Source: Gammaproteobacteria bacterium
GTDB taxonomy: Bacteria > Pseudomonadota > Gammaproteobacteria > Steroidobacterales > Foliamicaceae
Direction: 5' to 3'
DNA: 64,000 nucleotides
Assembly (NCBI GenBank): GCA_011523505.1
Contig: WTGP01000033.1
Span: forward strand, 1-64,000
Below, one piece after another: positions 1 through 7,832 of this stretch (the first letter of the stretch is position 1; every line of letters starts with the position of its first letter). The translations under genes and the position numbers were made by a program. A model generated the notes under the pieces. The model was not told the origin of the DNA and ran no database searches. It saw only the letters and a list, made by a program, of their open reading frames with translations.

Positions 1-374
1 CCAAACAAACAACCTAAACCAATAGCAAAGGCTTGTCCACCTGCTACATGTGCAACCAACGCAGCTACTCCCCACGCTGTCCCCCCGGTAACAACTGTTA
101 ATGCTACAAAACCTGCCACTGCGGCCACAACTCCGGCCGCAAAGCCCCACCCTGTCAGCCATTTAGGACAGCCGGGCACGATAATTGCGTTCGGAACGGG
201 CACACACGCACCAGGGTAGGGTGCTGCCGTCATGCCGGCCTCGATCAGTGCCGACTGTGGCACGAATGTCTCGCCTGCTGGACAATTGGCCGCTGCAGCA
301 ATAGGCGCGTAGGATAACTGCACCAAGGCGATGGCCGCCGTGATACAAACTATGCTCTGCCTTAGTTTCTTCAT
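1..374 (-). CDS. small exported Gly/Cys-containing hypothetical protein (3' end outside window)
   Basis: This open frame starts with ATG at 374 behind an AGGGGAA ribosome-binding site and runs off the left edge without a stop, so at least 124 residues are encoded. The first 25 or so residues (MKKLRQS, then a hydrophobic stretch ending in AAAA) form a clear signal peptide. The mature part has four spaced cysteines, the segment CPKWLTGWG, and then a long Gly/Ala/Val-rich hydrophobic stretch that could be one or two membrane helices or a pore-forming peptide. The DNA here is visibly less GC-rich than the rest of the window, which suggests recent acquisition, and a tyrosine recombinase lies next to it on the opposite strand. 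I do not recognise the family. The start and signal peptide are seen; any function is unknown. Confidence 0.6.
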   Translation of the reverse strand, partial: MKKLRQSIVCITAAIALVQLSYAPIAAAANCPAGETFVPQSALIEAGMTAAPYPGACVPVPNAIIVPGCPKWLTGWGFAAGVVAAVAGFVALTVVTGGTAWGVAALVAHVAGGQAFAIGLGCLF

Positions 375-569
375 GGTATTCCCCTTTTTTGGTAACCAAC
401 TGACGCCTATGCAGGTGGCGCTGTTGGATTGCTATGGAAGTTGATTCCTTCCGAATCACTACAGTTCGCATTGGCGAACGTAAAAGGAATTGTGAATCGT
501 AAGGGAATGACAAATCCTGCGGCGCTATCCTATCCGGGCGAACAAGTACGTGTTTCATTGGGAGGGAAT

Positions 570-1484
570 ATGGGAAGCCAGGCCGTTTCGGATCGAGCGT
601 ATTGCCTGATGCAGCAATCCAACGCTTTCAATACTCGCCGTGCCTATGCGTCTGCACTTCGGGGATTTGATGCCTGGCGGAAGGACCGGGTGATGAGCGA
701 TAGTGTCACTGCGGACTATCTCGCTCATCTTCAGGAATCAGGCAAAGCGGTGGCCACCGCGCGCATTGCGTTGGCGGCGATCCGCCATCGCGCCCGCCGG
801 GAGGGCGAGCCCCGCCCGGACGGCGCGCTTACGGCCAGGGTGCTGGAAGGCTACGGGCGCGCCGAAGCGAACCGGGGGCGAGGTCAGGTTACGGGAGTGA
901 CATGGGAGCAGGCGGATGCCATGACCTCTCTTGCAGTTCAGGAAGACAGTTTGTGGGGGTTTCGGGATGCGGCGCTGATCGCGGTGATGTCGGATTGTTT
1001 GTTGCGGACCAGTGAAGCCGCCGCCATAGACGCGGCGGATGTTAACCCGGCGCAAGACGGCGCCGGCACACTTCTGCTGGCGCAGAGCAAGACGGATCAG
1101 CAAGCTGAAGGATCCGTTTTGTATTTGCGCGCCGTTACGCTGCGCCGGGTTTCAGCCTGGAAGGAAGCCGCCGGGATTGATTCGGGGCCTCTTTTTCGGC
1201 GGATTCGAAAAGGCGGGCGTGTGGAAGCCACGGCGCTGACGGCGAAGTCCATCCGCGCCATCATTCAGCGTTGGGCGAAGGCGGCGGGAGTATCGGGGCG
1301 CGTATCCGGGCACAGTCTACGGGTGGGGGCGGCGCAGTCGCTCGTTGCGGCTGGCGCAACCCTTCCGGAACTGCAGCAGGCGGGACGCTGGCTGTCGCCG
1401 AGCATGCCGGCGCATTACGCGCGGGGGCAGCTTGCCGGGCAAGGCGCCGTGGCGCGGCTGAGGCCGGATTCCGAAGAAGGATAG
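570..1484 (+). CDS. tyrosine recombinase / phage-type integrase
   Basis: Site-specific recombinase of the tyrosine family, about 304 residues. The N-terminal SAM-like core-binding domain covers residues 15-95 and the catalytic domain residues 110-290. The catalytic set is visible: Arg146 (CLLRTSEA), Lys174 (QSKTD), His248 and Arg251 (GHSLR), Trp274 in the His/Trp position (GRW) and the nucleophile Tyr283 (AHYAR). The frame is open back to 429, but the upstream codons are AT-richer and unlike the rest. ATG 570 has a GGAGGGA site just before it and is preferred. No excisionase, other phage gene or obvious att repeat is nearby. It may mark the edge of an integrated element that includes the low-GC DNA on its left, or be a resident recombinase. 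The family call is firm; the substrate is unknown. Confidence 0.85.
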   Translation: MGSQAVSDRAYCLMQQSNAFNTRRAYASALRGFDAWRKDRVMSDSVTADYLAHLQESGKAVATARIALAAIRHRARREGEPRPDGALTARVLEGYGRAEANRGRGQVTGVTWEQADAMTSLAVQEDSLWGFRDAALIAVMSDCLLRTSEAAAIDAADVNPAQDGAGTLLLAQSKTDQQAEGSVLYLRAVTLRRVSAWKEAAGIDSGPLFRRIRKGGRVEATALTAKSIRAIIQRWAKAAGVSGRVSGHSLRVGAAQSLVAAGATLPELQQAGRWLSPSMPAHYARGQLAGQGAVARLRPDSEEG

Positions 1485-1526
1485 TATGCAATCAGGTTCG
1501 GCTTGAAGTCAGATGTGGAGGAAAGC

Positions 1527-2384
1527 GTGAATAAAGTTGTTTTGGGGCTATTTGGCGCGCTCGCGCTGGGGTTTGTGAGCGAGGTGCAGGCGCAGGACTG
1601 GAGCAAGGAATATGAGACGACGAAGATTTCCGATCGCCTCTATACCTTCTGGCGCAGGGGCATCCGCAATATCTTCGTGGTCACGGACGAAGGGGTCATC
1701 GCTACCGATCCGATCAGCCCGGAGGCCGCCGAAGTCTATCGGGCGGAGATCGCGAAGGTTACGGACCTGCCGGTGCGCTACGTGATCTACAGCCATGAAC
1801 ACTGGGACCACGTGCTGGGCGGGCGGATCTTCAGGGACGAGGGCGCCGAGTTCATCAGCCACGAGAATTGCCTGAAGTTCTTCTTCCGCAATCCGAACCC
1901 GGACCTTGTCATCCCGGACCGGACCATCTCCGGCAACACGCGATTCAGCCTGGGCAGCGAGAGTTTCCATCTGCGCTATCTGGGCGAGAACCACGGCGAT
2001 TGCCTGCTGGTCTTCGACTTTCCCGAGGAGCGCGCGATTTACCTTGCGGACCTGGCGACCGACGGATTCATAGGCCTGGGCACAATGCCGGATTACGACA
2101 TCATCGAGTATTTGCGTTCCCTGCGCGAGATCGAGGCTATGGACTTTGATCTGATGATCGGCGCGCACGGACCGGCGCGCGCGGGCAAGGACGCGGTCGT
2201 GATCCGGAGGCGCTGGATGGAAACGATCATCGAGGCGGTGGGCCGGGAACTGGAAGCCGGCACGCCGGTCGCCCGAATCCCAGGCAAGCTGCATTTCCCG
2301 GAATTCGAGCATCTGCGCGGTTACGAATCGCAATTGCCGTCCTTTGTGCTGCGAATGGCCCAGTTCCACGAGATGGGCTGGTAG
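1527..2384 (+). CDS. exported metallo-beta-lactamase-fold hydrolase
   Basis: Secreted MBL-fold protein of 285 residues. GTG 1527 is preferred over ATG 1503 because GGAGGAAAG lies directly before it and translation then opens with a signal peptide (VNKVVLGLFGALALGFVSEVQA, cleavage before QDW). The zinc motif HxHxDH is present at residues 90-95 (SHEHWDHVLGG), with a later GEN-HGD segment and a GAHG segment supplying further metal ligands. Family members include periplasmic beta-lactamases, lactonases and SoxH-like proteins, so the substrate cannot be read from sequence. The gene is followed 24 bases later by mutM on the same strand, but the two are not functionally linked as far as known. Confidence 0.85.
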   Translation: MNKVVLGLFGALALGFVSEVQAQDWSKEYETTKISDRLYTFWRRGIRNIFVVTDEGVIATDPISPEAAEVYRAEIAKVTDLPVRYVIYSHEHWDHVLGGRIFRDEGAEFISHENCLKFFFRNPNPDLVIPDRTISGNTRFSLGSESFHLRYLGENHGDCLLVFDFPEERAIYLADLATDGFIGLGTMPDYDIIEYLRSLREIEAMDFDLMIGAHGPARAGKDAVVIRRRWMETIIEAVGRELEAGTPVARIPGKLHFPEFEHLRGYESQLPSFVLRMAQFHEMGW

Positions 2385-2408
2385 CGCGCGGACCCGCGCG
2401 GAGGCAGC

Positions 2409-3224
2409 GTGCCCGAGCTGCCCGAGGTCGAGACGACCCGCCGCGGCATCGAGCCGCTGGTGGCGGGTGCGCGGGTTGACGGGGTCGTCGTTCGTGAGCG
2501 GCGGCTCAGATGGCCGATACCCCGGCAGGTCGAGCGCGAACTCACCGGCGCCACGATGCTCGGCGTTGGGCGCAGGGCCAAGTACCTCCTCCTGGAAAGC
2601 GCGCGCGGAACGGCCATCGCCCACCTGGGAATGTCGGGCAGCTTCTCCGTGGTGGCGGCCGGAACCGAGCCGGACGTCCACGATCACTATGACGTGGTTT
2701 TCGACGGCGGCAAGGCCCTGAGGTTTACCGACCCGCGAAAGTTCGGCAGCCTGCTGTGGGGCGGAAGCGAACCCTTGCGTCACAAGCTGCTGGCGGATCT
2801 CGGTCCCGAGCCCTTCAGCGCCGATTTCAGCGGTGCGTGGCTGAAGGCGCGCTCGCTTGGCCGCCGGATTGCCGTGAAGTCGTTTCTGATGATGCCGGCT
2901 GTGGTTGCGGGAATGGGCAACATCTACGCCAGCGAGGCGCTCTACCGGGCCGGGATATACCCGCGCCGCGCCGCCGGCCGGATCGCATTGCTCCGCTACG
3001 AGGCGCTGGCCGGAACCATTCGCGACGTGTTGGGCGAAGCAATCGAGGCGGGCGGTACCACGCTACGCGACTTCGCCGACGCAAGCGGCCGCCCCGGTTA
3101 CTTCGCCCAGCGGCTGGACGTCTATGACCGGGCGGGGCGCGATTGCCGTCGCTGCGGCTCGGAGATCAGGCGCAGCGTCATCGGGCAGCGCGCCAGCTAT
3201 TACTGCGCGCGCTGCCAGACTTGA
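2409..3224 (+). CDS. mutM: formamidopyrimidine-DNA glycosylase
   Basis: Base-excision repair enzyme that removes 8-oxoguanine and formamidopyrimidines and nicks the abasic site. The 271-residue protein has the full family set: N-terminal PELPEVETTRRG (catalytic Pro2 and Glu3 after removal of the initiator), the helix-two-turn-helix region (GMGNIYASEALYRAGI), and a C-terminal zinc finger with Cys pairs CRRC and CARC. Translation starts at GTG 2409, which fits the obligatory Pro at position 2. The other glycosylase of the GO system, mutY, is also in this window at 60853-61911 on the other strand. Confidence 0.97.
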   Translation: MPELPEVETTRRGIEPLVAGARVDGVVVRERRLRWPIPRQVERELTGATMLGVGRRAKYLLLESARGTAIAHLGMSGSFSVVAAGTEPDVHDHYDVVFDGGKALRFTDPRKFGSLLWGGSEPLRHKLLADLGPEPFSADFSGAWLKARSLGRRIAVKSFLMMPAVVAGMGNIYASEALYRAGIYPRRAAGRIALLRYEALAGTIRDVLGEAIEAGGTTLRDFADASGRPGYFAQRLDVYDRAGRDCRRCGSEIRRSVIGQRASYYCARCQT

Positions 3225-3270
3225 GCGCAAATCGAACCGGCTGCCGGGATGCTGCAGCCGTAGCCGTTGT

Positions 3271-3350
3271 GTGCCCCCTTCTTGCGGGAGTGTTGAAGCA
3301 GGGACAGCGAAACCAAGCCATGGATGGCGCCTCCAGCAAGAAGGGGGCAC
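3271..3350. repeat. 80-bp inverted-repeat element between convergent genes
   Basis: The arms GTGCCCCCTTCTTGC (3271-3285) and GCAAGAAGGGGGCAC (3336-3350) are perfect 15-base inverted repeats; allowing one mismatch the match extends to about 20 bases. The 50-base interior can fold further. It lies between the stop codons of mutM (plus) and ggt (minus), so it could act as a bidirectional terminator, although no long T run follows. It could equally be a REP- or MITE-like dispersed repeat. No second copy was noticed in this window. Confidence 0.7.
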
Positions 3351-3384
3351 ATAACGGCGGGATCGAAGCGTCCTCGTTACTGGG

Positions 3385-5106
3385 TCAGCGGACGTCGGAG
3401 CCGCCGTTGCGGCGGGGGTCGCTGGCGGCCGTCAGAGTGCCGTCGGCATACTCGAGGGTAATCGCCTGCATGTTGCCCCAGGGCCGGGACGACTCCCGCA
3501 GCGTGTGGCCCAGTTCGGCGAGCGCGGCCTGCAGATCCTCGTCCATCGCGCCGGCTTCGAACGAGAGCGAGTCCGGGATGTACTGGTGGTGAACGCGGGG
3601 CAGGCTCACGATGCCTTCCGCGTCCGCGCCGTCCATCCAGGCCAGCGCGCCCAGCAGCACCATCGTCACGATGCGGCTGCCCCCGGGCGTGCCGAGGATC
3701 GCCAGGCCGCGCTCGGACTCCAGGAAGGTGGGCGTCATGCTCGACAGCATGCGCTTGCCCGGTTCGATCCCGTTGGCATGTGAATGCACAAGGCCGAACG
3801 CATTGGGTGTTCCGCGCTTCACCGAAAAGTCGTCCATCTCGTTGTTCAGGATTACGCCGGTGCCGGGCGGCACGAAGCCCGAGCCGAACAGCGTGTTGAT
3901 CGTCTGCGTTACCGCGGCGCGGTTGCCGTCCTTGTCCAGCACCGAGAAGTGGCTGGTGTCGGTCCCAAGTGGCCGCTGACTGACCGGACCGGGCAGGGTG
4001 TCGCTGGGCGTGGCGCGGTCCATGCGCACGCTGGCCAGCAAACCGTCCGCGTACCAGGGATGGGTCAGCCGCTCGACCGGCACCGGAACGAAGTCCGGAT
4101 CGCCCAGATACTCGGCCCGGTCCCGGTACGCGCGCCGGATCGCCTCGACCAGCAGGTGCGTTCGGGCCGGATCCTCAAGTTGCGCATAACTCCGGTGTCC
4201 GAGCATGTTGAACACTTGCGCCAGCGCCACGCCGCCGGCCGACGGCGGCGGTGCGGTAGTGACCTCGACTTCACCGTAGCGGAAGCGGACCGGTTGCCGC
4301 TCGATGATCCGGTAGGCCGCCAGGTCCTCCATGCTCCAGATGCCGCCTGCGTCACGCACGCCCTTGACCAGGAGTTCGGCCCTGGGACCGGTGTAGAAGC
4401 CCGCCGCGCCTTGAGTGCTCAGGTTCTCGAGAGTATCGGCGAGATCGGGCCGGCGAATCAGGGCGCCGACCGGCGGCGCTTCTCCGTCCGGCATGAATAT
4501 TTCCAGAAAAGCGGGCGAGGGCGAGCCCATGCGGGGAACGGCCCGCAGCAGCCTCTGGCTCCCTTCGGTTACCGGCAGGCCCTCGCGAGCCAGCCGGATT
4601 GCCGGCGCCAGGCTCTGCTCGAGCGGCAGGCGGCCGTATTTGTTCGCGATGTGCTCTAGCGCGGCCGGCAGTCCCGGGATGCCCGCAGCCAGCGGACCGG
4701 ACAGCGAGGCGCGCCGGACCGGCTCGCCGTTCTCATCCAGGTACATGTCGCGGGTCGCCGCGCCCGGCGCGGTTTCCCTCGCGTCGACGAAAACGCTGGA
4801 TTTATCGGCGGCCTGATGGAGGAGGAAAAAACCGCCGCCGCCGATGCCCGAGCTATGCGGTTCGGCAACCGAAAGCGCGGCGCTGACCGCAACGGCCGCA
4901 TCGAAGGCGTTGCCGCCCTGTGCAAGGATTTCGAAGCCCGCGGCCGTGGCGGCGGGGTGGGCGCTGGCTATGGCTGCATGCCCGGGACCGGTTGCTCTCG
5001 CAACCTTGCCTATCTCGTCTTCGGCGTGAGCGACGCCGGCCGCGGCAATCCATAGCAAAAGGGCCGGCAGCAGGACTTGGCCGGCCCGGGGCGGAATCGG
5101 TTTCAT
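3385..5106 (-). CDS. ggt: gamma-glutamyltransferase (glutathione hydrolase)
   Basis: Periplasmic N-terminal-nucleophile hydrolase that cleaves the gamma-glutamyl bond of glutathione and related peptides. The 573-residue precursor has a signal peptide (residues 1-28, ending GVAHAED), the large-subunit start ATGPGHAAIASAHPAAT, and the autoprocessing site DTSHFSVLDKDGN, where Thr384 is the predicted nucleophile. The downstream NNEMDDFS and a GG pair of the oxyanion region are present. Its start codon overlaps the coaD stop (TAATG), so it is the last gene of a probable rsmD-coaD-ggt unit. Glutathione salvage is the likely role; hydrolase versus transpeptidase preference cannot be told. Confidence 0.95.
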   Translation of the reverse strand: MKPIPPRAGQVLLPALLLWIAAAGVAHAEDEIGKVARATGPGHAAIASAHPAATAAGFEILAQGGNAFDAAVAVSAALSVAEPHSSGIGGGGFFLLHQAADKSSVFVDARETAPGAATRDMYLDENGEPVRRASLSGPLAAGIPGLPAALEHIANKYGRLPLEQSLAPAIRLAREGLPVTEGSQRLLRAVPRMGSPSPAFLEIFMPDGEAPPVGALIRRPDLADTLENLSTQGAAGFYTGPRAELLVKGVRDAGGIWSMEDLAAYRIIERQPVRFRYGEVEVTTAPPPSAGGVALAQVFNMLGHRSYAQLEDPARTHLLVEAIRRAYRDRAEYLGDPDFVPVPVERLTHPWYADGLLASVRMDRATPSDTLPGPVSQRPLGTDTSHFSVLDKDGNRAAVTQTINTLFGSGFVPPGTGVILNNEMDDFSVKRGTPNAFGLVHSHANGIEPGKRMLSSMTPTFLESERGLAILGTPGGSRIVTMVLLGALAWMDGADAEGIVSLPRVHHQYIPDSLSFEAGAMDEDLQAALAELGHTLRESSRPWGNMQAITLEYADGTLTAASDPRRNGGSDVR

Positions 5107-5609
5107 TACAGGTGCTCCTTAAGCGCGGTCACTACTACCGGATGTACGAAATCGGATACGTCACCGCCCATGCCCGCTATCTCCCGGACCAGGGATGACG
5201 AGACATGGGCGTGACTTTCGGAGGGTGTCAGGTAAACCGTTTCGATCGAGGAATCCAGGCGCCGGTTCATGCTGGCGAGCTGGAATTCGTGCTCGAAATC
5301 GCTCACCGCGCGCAGTCCGCGAAGGATCGCATGCAGCCCGTTGGCGCGCGCATATTCCACCGTCAGACCCTCGTACCCTGCAACGCGCGCCTCGGGCACG
5401 TCGGCCAGCGCTTCGGCAGCCAGGCGGATGCGGGTCTCAAGGTCGAACATCGGGGATTTCGAAGGACTCGCCGCCACGGCCACGACGACTTCGTCGAACA
5501 GCTTCGCGGCGCGGCTGACCAGGTCGCAATGGCCGTTGGTGATGGGGTCGAATGTGCCGGGATACATGATTCCCCGCCGCGTGTCCGCGCTGCGCCGCTT
5601 CGCGTTCAT
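5106..5609 (-). CDS. coaD: phosphopantetheine adenylyltransferase
   Basis: Fourth step of coenzyme A synthesis: adenylyl transfer from ATP to 4'-phosphopantetheine. The nucleotidyltransferase motif YPGTFDPITNGH is at residues 16-27 and the second motif, SSSLVREIA, near residue 138. At 167 residues it is close to the usual 160. The N-terminus is about 12 residues longer than normal; ATG 5567 (MYPGTFDP) would be too short at the front, so the longer start at 5609 is kept. It follows rsmD by 4 bases, the classic rsmD-coaD pairing, and overlaps the ggt start by one base. Confidence 0.95.
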   Translation of the reverse strand: MNAKRRSADTRRGIMYPGTFDPITNGHCDLVSRAAKLFDEVVVAVAASPSKSPMFDLETRIRLAAEALADVPEARVAGYEGLTVEYARANGLHAILRGLRAVSDFEHEFQLASMNRRLDSSIETVYLTPSESHAHVSSSLVREIAGMGGDVSDFVHPVVVTALKEHL

Positions 5610-5613
5610 GTTT

Positions 5614-6183
5614 CTAGCTCCGTTTCCGGCCGGCCAGCATCATGCGTACGTCCCCAACAACTTTTTCGCGCAGCATTTCCAGTTCCGACGGTAGTTCAAT
5701 CAACGGGTCGCGCTTGCCGGCTTCCAGGTACAGGCGGCAATTGTCCGCGAGCCATCCGTTTCGGGCAAGCAGTTTACAGCAGCGCGCCGCAAGGCCGCTT
5801 CCGAAGGGCGGATCCATGAACACGATGTCCATGCGCGTGCGCGCGGCCGATTTGTCAAGCCAGCCGAGCGCGTCAGCCTGTTCAACGCGGCCGGCCACCT
5901 GCCATTCGTCCACGACCCGGCGCAGCATCCCGGCCGCCGAGCGTCCCGACTCCACGAATACGCAATCAGCGGCGCCGCGCGACAGCGCTTCCAGGCCCAG
6001 TGCCCCGGCGCCGGCGAACAGGTCCAGGCAGTGCGCCCCGCGTACCTCCGGCGCAAGCCAGTCGAACAGGGTTTCGCGCGCGCGCACGGGCGTGGGCCGC
6101 GCGGTCGGCGGCACTTTTATCAGGCGTCCGCGAAAGCTTCCGCCAGCGATCCGAACCTGGCCTGGGTGCTTACTGGCCGGCAT
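5614..6183 (-). CDS. rsmD: 16S rRNA (guanine(966)-N2)-methyltransferase
   Basis: SAM-dependent methyltransferase that modifies 16S rRNA G966 during 30S assembly. Visible features are the N-terminal RIAGGSFRGRLIKVP, the SAM-binding loop LDLFAGAGALGLEALSRGA and the catalytic DPPF motif (VFMDPPFGSG). Its 189 residues match the family. It is the first gene of the rsmD-coaD-ggt unit and is transcribed away from ftsEX, with 72 bases between the two starts. This divergent rsmD/ftsE layout is typical of gammaproteobacteria. Confidence 0.95.
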   Translation of the reverse strand: MPASKHPGQVRIAGGSFRGRLIKVPPTARPTPVRARETLFDWLAPEVRGAHCLDLFAGAGALGLEALSRGAADCVFVESGRSAAGMLRRVVDEWQVAGRVEQADALGWLDKSAARTRMDIVFMDPPFGSGLAARCCKLLARNGWLADNCRLYLEAGKRDPLIELPSELEMLREKVVGDVRMMLAGRKRS

Positions 6184-6255
6184 GGCGCGAGAGTATCATT
6201 TCGCGCGCACGCCCGCTGTTGAAGCAAAGGCGCCGGCAGGACAGACAGCAGGTCC

Positions 6256-6924
6256 ATGATTCGCCTTCAGGAAGTAACCATGCGCTACCGCAGCGGCGCG
6301 GAAGCGTTGTCGGAGGTCAGCCTCTCCGTCGAACCGGGCGAGTTCACGTATCTGACAGGACCTTCGGGCGCGGGCAAGACTACGCTGATCAAGCTGCTGG
6401 CGGCCATCGAGCGGCCCACCAGGGGTCAGGTGTTCGTGCTGGGCCGCAACGTGGGACGGCTGAAGCGGCGGGCGGTTTGCGGTCACCGGCGCCGGATCGG
6501 CATCGTTTACCAAAACAATCTCCTGCTGGAGGATCGAAGCGCCTACGACAATGTCGCTCTGCCGCTGCATATTTCCGGTTTGGGTCCCCGCGAGGTGCGG
6601 CGCCGGACCGAAGCGGCGCTCGATTCCGTGGGGCTGCTGAAGAACGCGCGCAGGTTCCCCAGGCTGTTGTCGCAGGGAGAACAGCAACGCCTGGGTATTG
6701 CCCGGGCCGTCGTGAACCGGCCGGAGCTCCTTGTCGCCGACGAGCCGACCGGCAACCTCGATCCTGAACTTTCGCGCGAGGTGATGAAGCTGTTTCGGCG
6801 GCTGGTAGGCTACGGCGTGACCGCACTGGTCGCAACCCACGATGTCGGGCTGATCGAGTCATTGCCCGCACGCCGAATCAGCCTGCTGAAGGGCCGGGTG
6901 GACTCCGACACTTCTCCGTCATGA
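6256..6924 (+). CDS. ftsE: cell-division ABC transporter ATPase FtsE
   Basis: ATP-binding half of FtsEX, which controls septal peptidoglycan hydrolases during division. Walker A GPSGAGKT is at residues 35-42, the ABC signature appears as LSQGEQQR, and Walker B is LLVADEPTGNLD. Length is 222 residues, as expected. The stop overlaps the ftsX start (ATGA), so the two are translationally coupled. FtsE usually has LSGGEQQR, so the Gln in the signature is a mild deviation. Confidence 0.95.
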   Translation: MIRLQEVTMRYRSGAEALSEVSLSVEPGEFTYLTGPSGAGKTTLIKLLAAIERPTRGQVFVLGRNVGRLKRRAVCGHRRRIGIVYQNNLLLEDRSAYDNVALPLHISGLGPREVRRRTEAALDSVGLLKNARRFPRLLSQGEQQRLGIARAVVNRPELLVADEPTGNLDPELSREVMKLFRRLVGYGVTALVATHDVGLIESLPARRISLLKGRVDSDTSPS

Positions 6925-7832
6925 ATCCCCTGCGCTATCTCGGCCGGCACTTCTCCTGCTGCCGTGCGGAAGCCGTTCGGCTGGTCCGGCAGCCGTTGGG
7001 CAGCCTGCTGACGGTGGCCGCGATCGGCCTGGCGCTGGCCTTGCCCGCGGGCCTGAGCGCTGTGTTGCAGAACATGGAAGGACTGGCCGAGGCCTGGGGC
7101 GAGGCGCGCTCGTTTTCGATTTACCTCAAGCCGAACGTAAGCGTTGCGGCGGCCGAGCAACTGGCCGATGACCTTGAACGCAATCCCGCCGTCGGGGAAG
7201 TGAGGCGAATCAGCCCCGGGGAGGCGCTCGCGATCATGGAAGGCCGCGGCGAGTTTGCCGCTGCGCTGGAGACCCTGGAGGAAAACCCGCTGCCCTGGAC
7301 GCTTGTCGTGGCGCCGGCGCCGGGCGCCGCGGAGAACGAATTTCTGGCGCTGCAGGACACCGCGGAAACTCTTGAGGAGGTCGATCAGGTCCGCGCCGAT
7401 ACGCAATGGCTGCAGAGGATGAGCGCCATACTCGCATTGGCCGGACAGGCAATGCTGTTGATTCTGGTCATGGTCCTGGTGGCGCTTGTGGTCATCATCG
7501 GCAATACGGTCCGGCTTGAAATACAGAGACAGCGGGACGCCGTCGAAGTGATGTCGCTGCTGGGCGCCAGCCGCGGCTACCTGCGCCGGCCGTTCCTCTA
7601 CCAGGGGTTCTGGTACGGCCTGGGAGGAGGCCTGCTGGCGGTCCTGCTGGTGCGGCTGGGCCTGTGGACCCTGGGCGGCGCCTTCGCCGACCTGATGGCC
7701 CTGTACGAGAGCGATCGCGTGCTAACCGGCGCCTCGTGGCAACAGGAACTGGTGATCCTGGGGGCAGGCGCGCTTACCGGCTGGCTCGGCGCGTGGCGCG
7801 CAGTGGCCGGACAGCTCCGAACGATCGAATAG
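6921..7832 (+). CDS. ftsX: cell-division permease-like protein FtsX
   Basis: Inner-membrane partner of FtsE. The 303-residue protein has the FtsX plan: a cytoplasmic start, a first membrane helix (about residues 28-48), a periplasmic loop of roughly 110 residues, and three more helices in the C-terminal FtsX/MacB-like domain (from about residue 172). It overlaps ftsE by 4 bases. In most gammaproteobacteria rpoH follows ftsX; here a convergent ABC ATPase gene abuts its stop with no spacer, and rpoH lies 34 kb away. Confidence 0.95.
   Translation: MNPLRYLGRHFSCCRAEAVRLVRQPLGSLLTVAAIGLALALPAGLSAVLQNMEGLAEAWGEARSFSIYLKPNVSVAAAEQLADDLERNPAVGEVRRISPGEALAIMEGRGEFAAALETLEENPLPWTLVVAPAPGAAENEFLALQDTAETLEEVDQVRADTQWLQRMSAILALAGQAMLLILVMVLVALVVIIGNTVRLEIQRQRDAVEVMSLLGASRGYLRRPFLYQGFWYGLGGGLLAVLLVRLGLWTLGGAFADLMALYESDRVLTGASWQQELVILGAGALTGWLGAWRAVAGQLRTIE

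Noticed and set aside
1..374. Bacteriocin cargo of the C39 exporter at the right edge
   Set aside because: The small exported protein has a Sec-type signal peptide and no Gly-Gly leader, and lies more than 60 kb away.
1548..2783. Minus-strand open frame (411 codons) over the MBL hydrolase and mutM
   Set aside because: Antisense to two genes with clear catalytic motifs and shows no recognisable domain.
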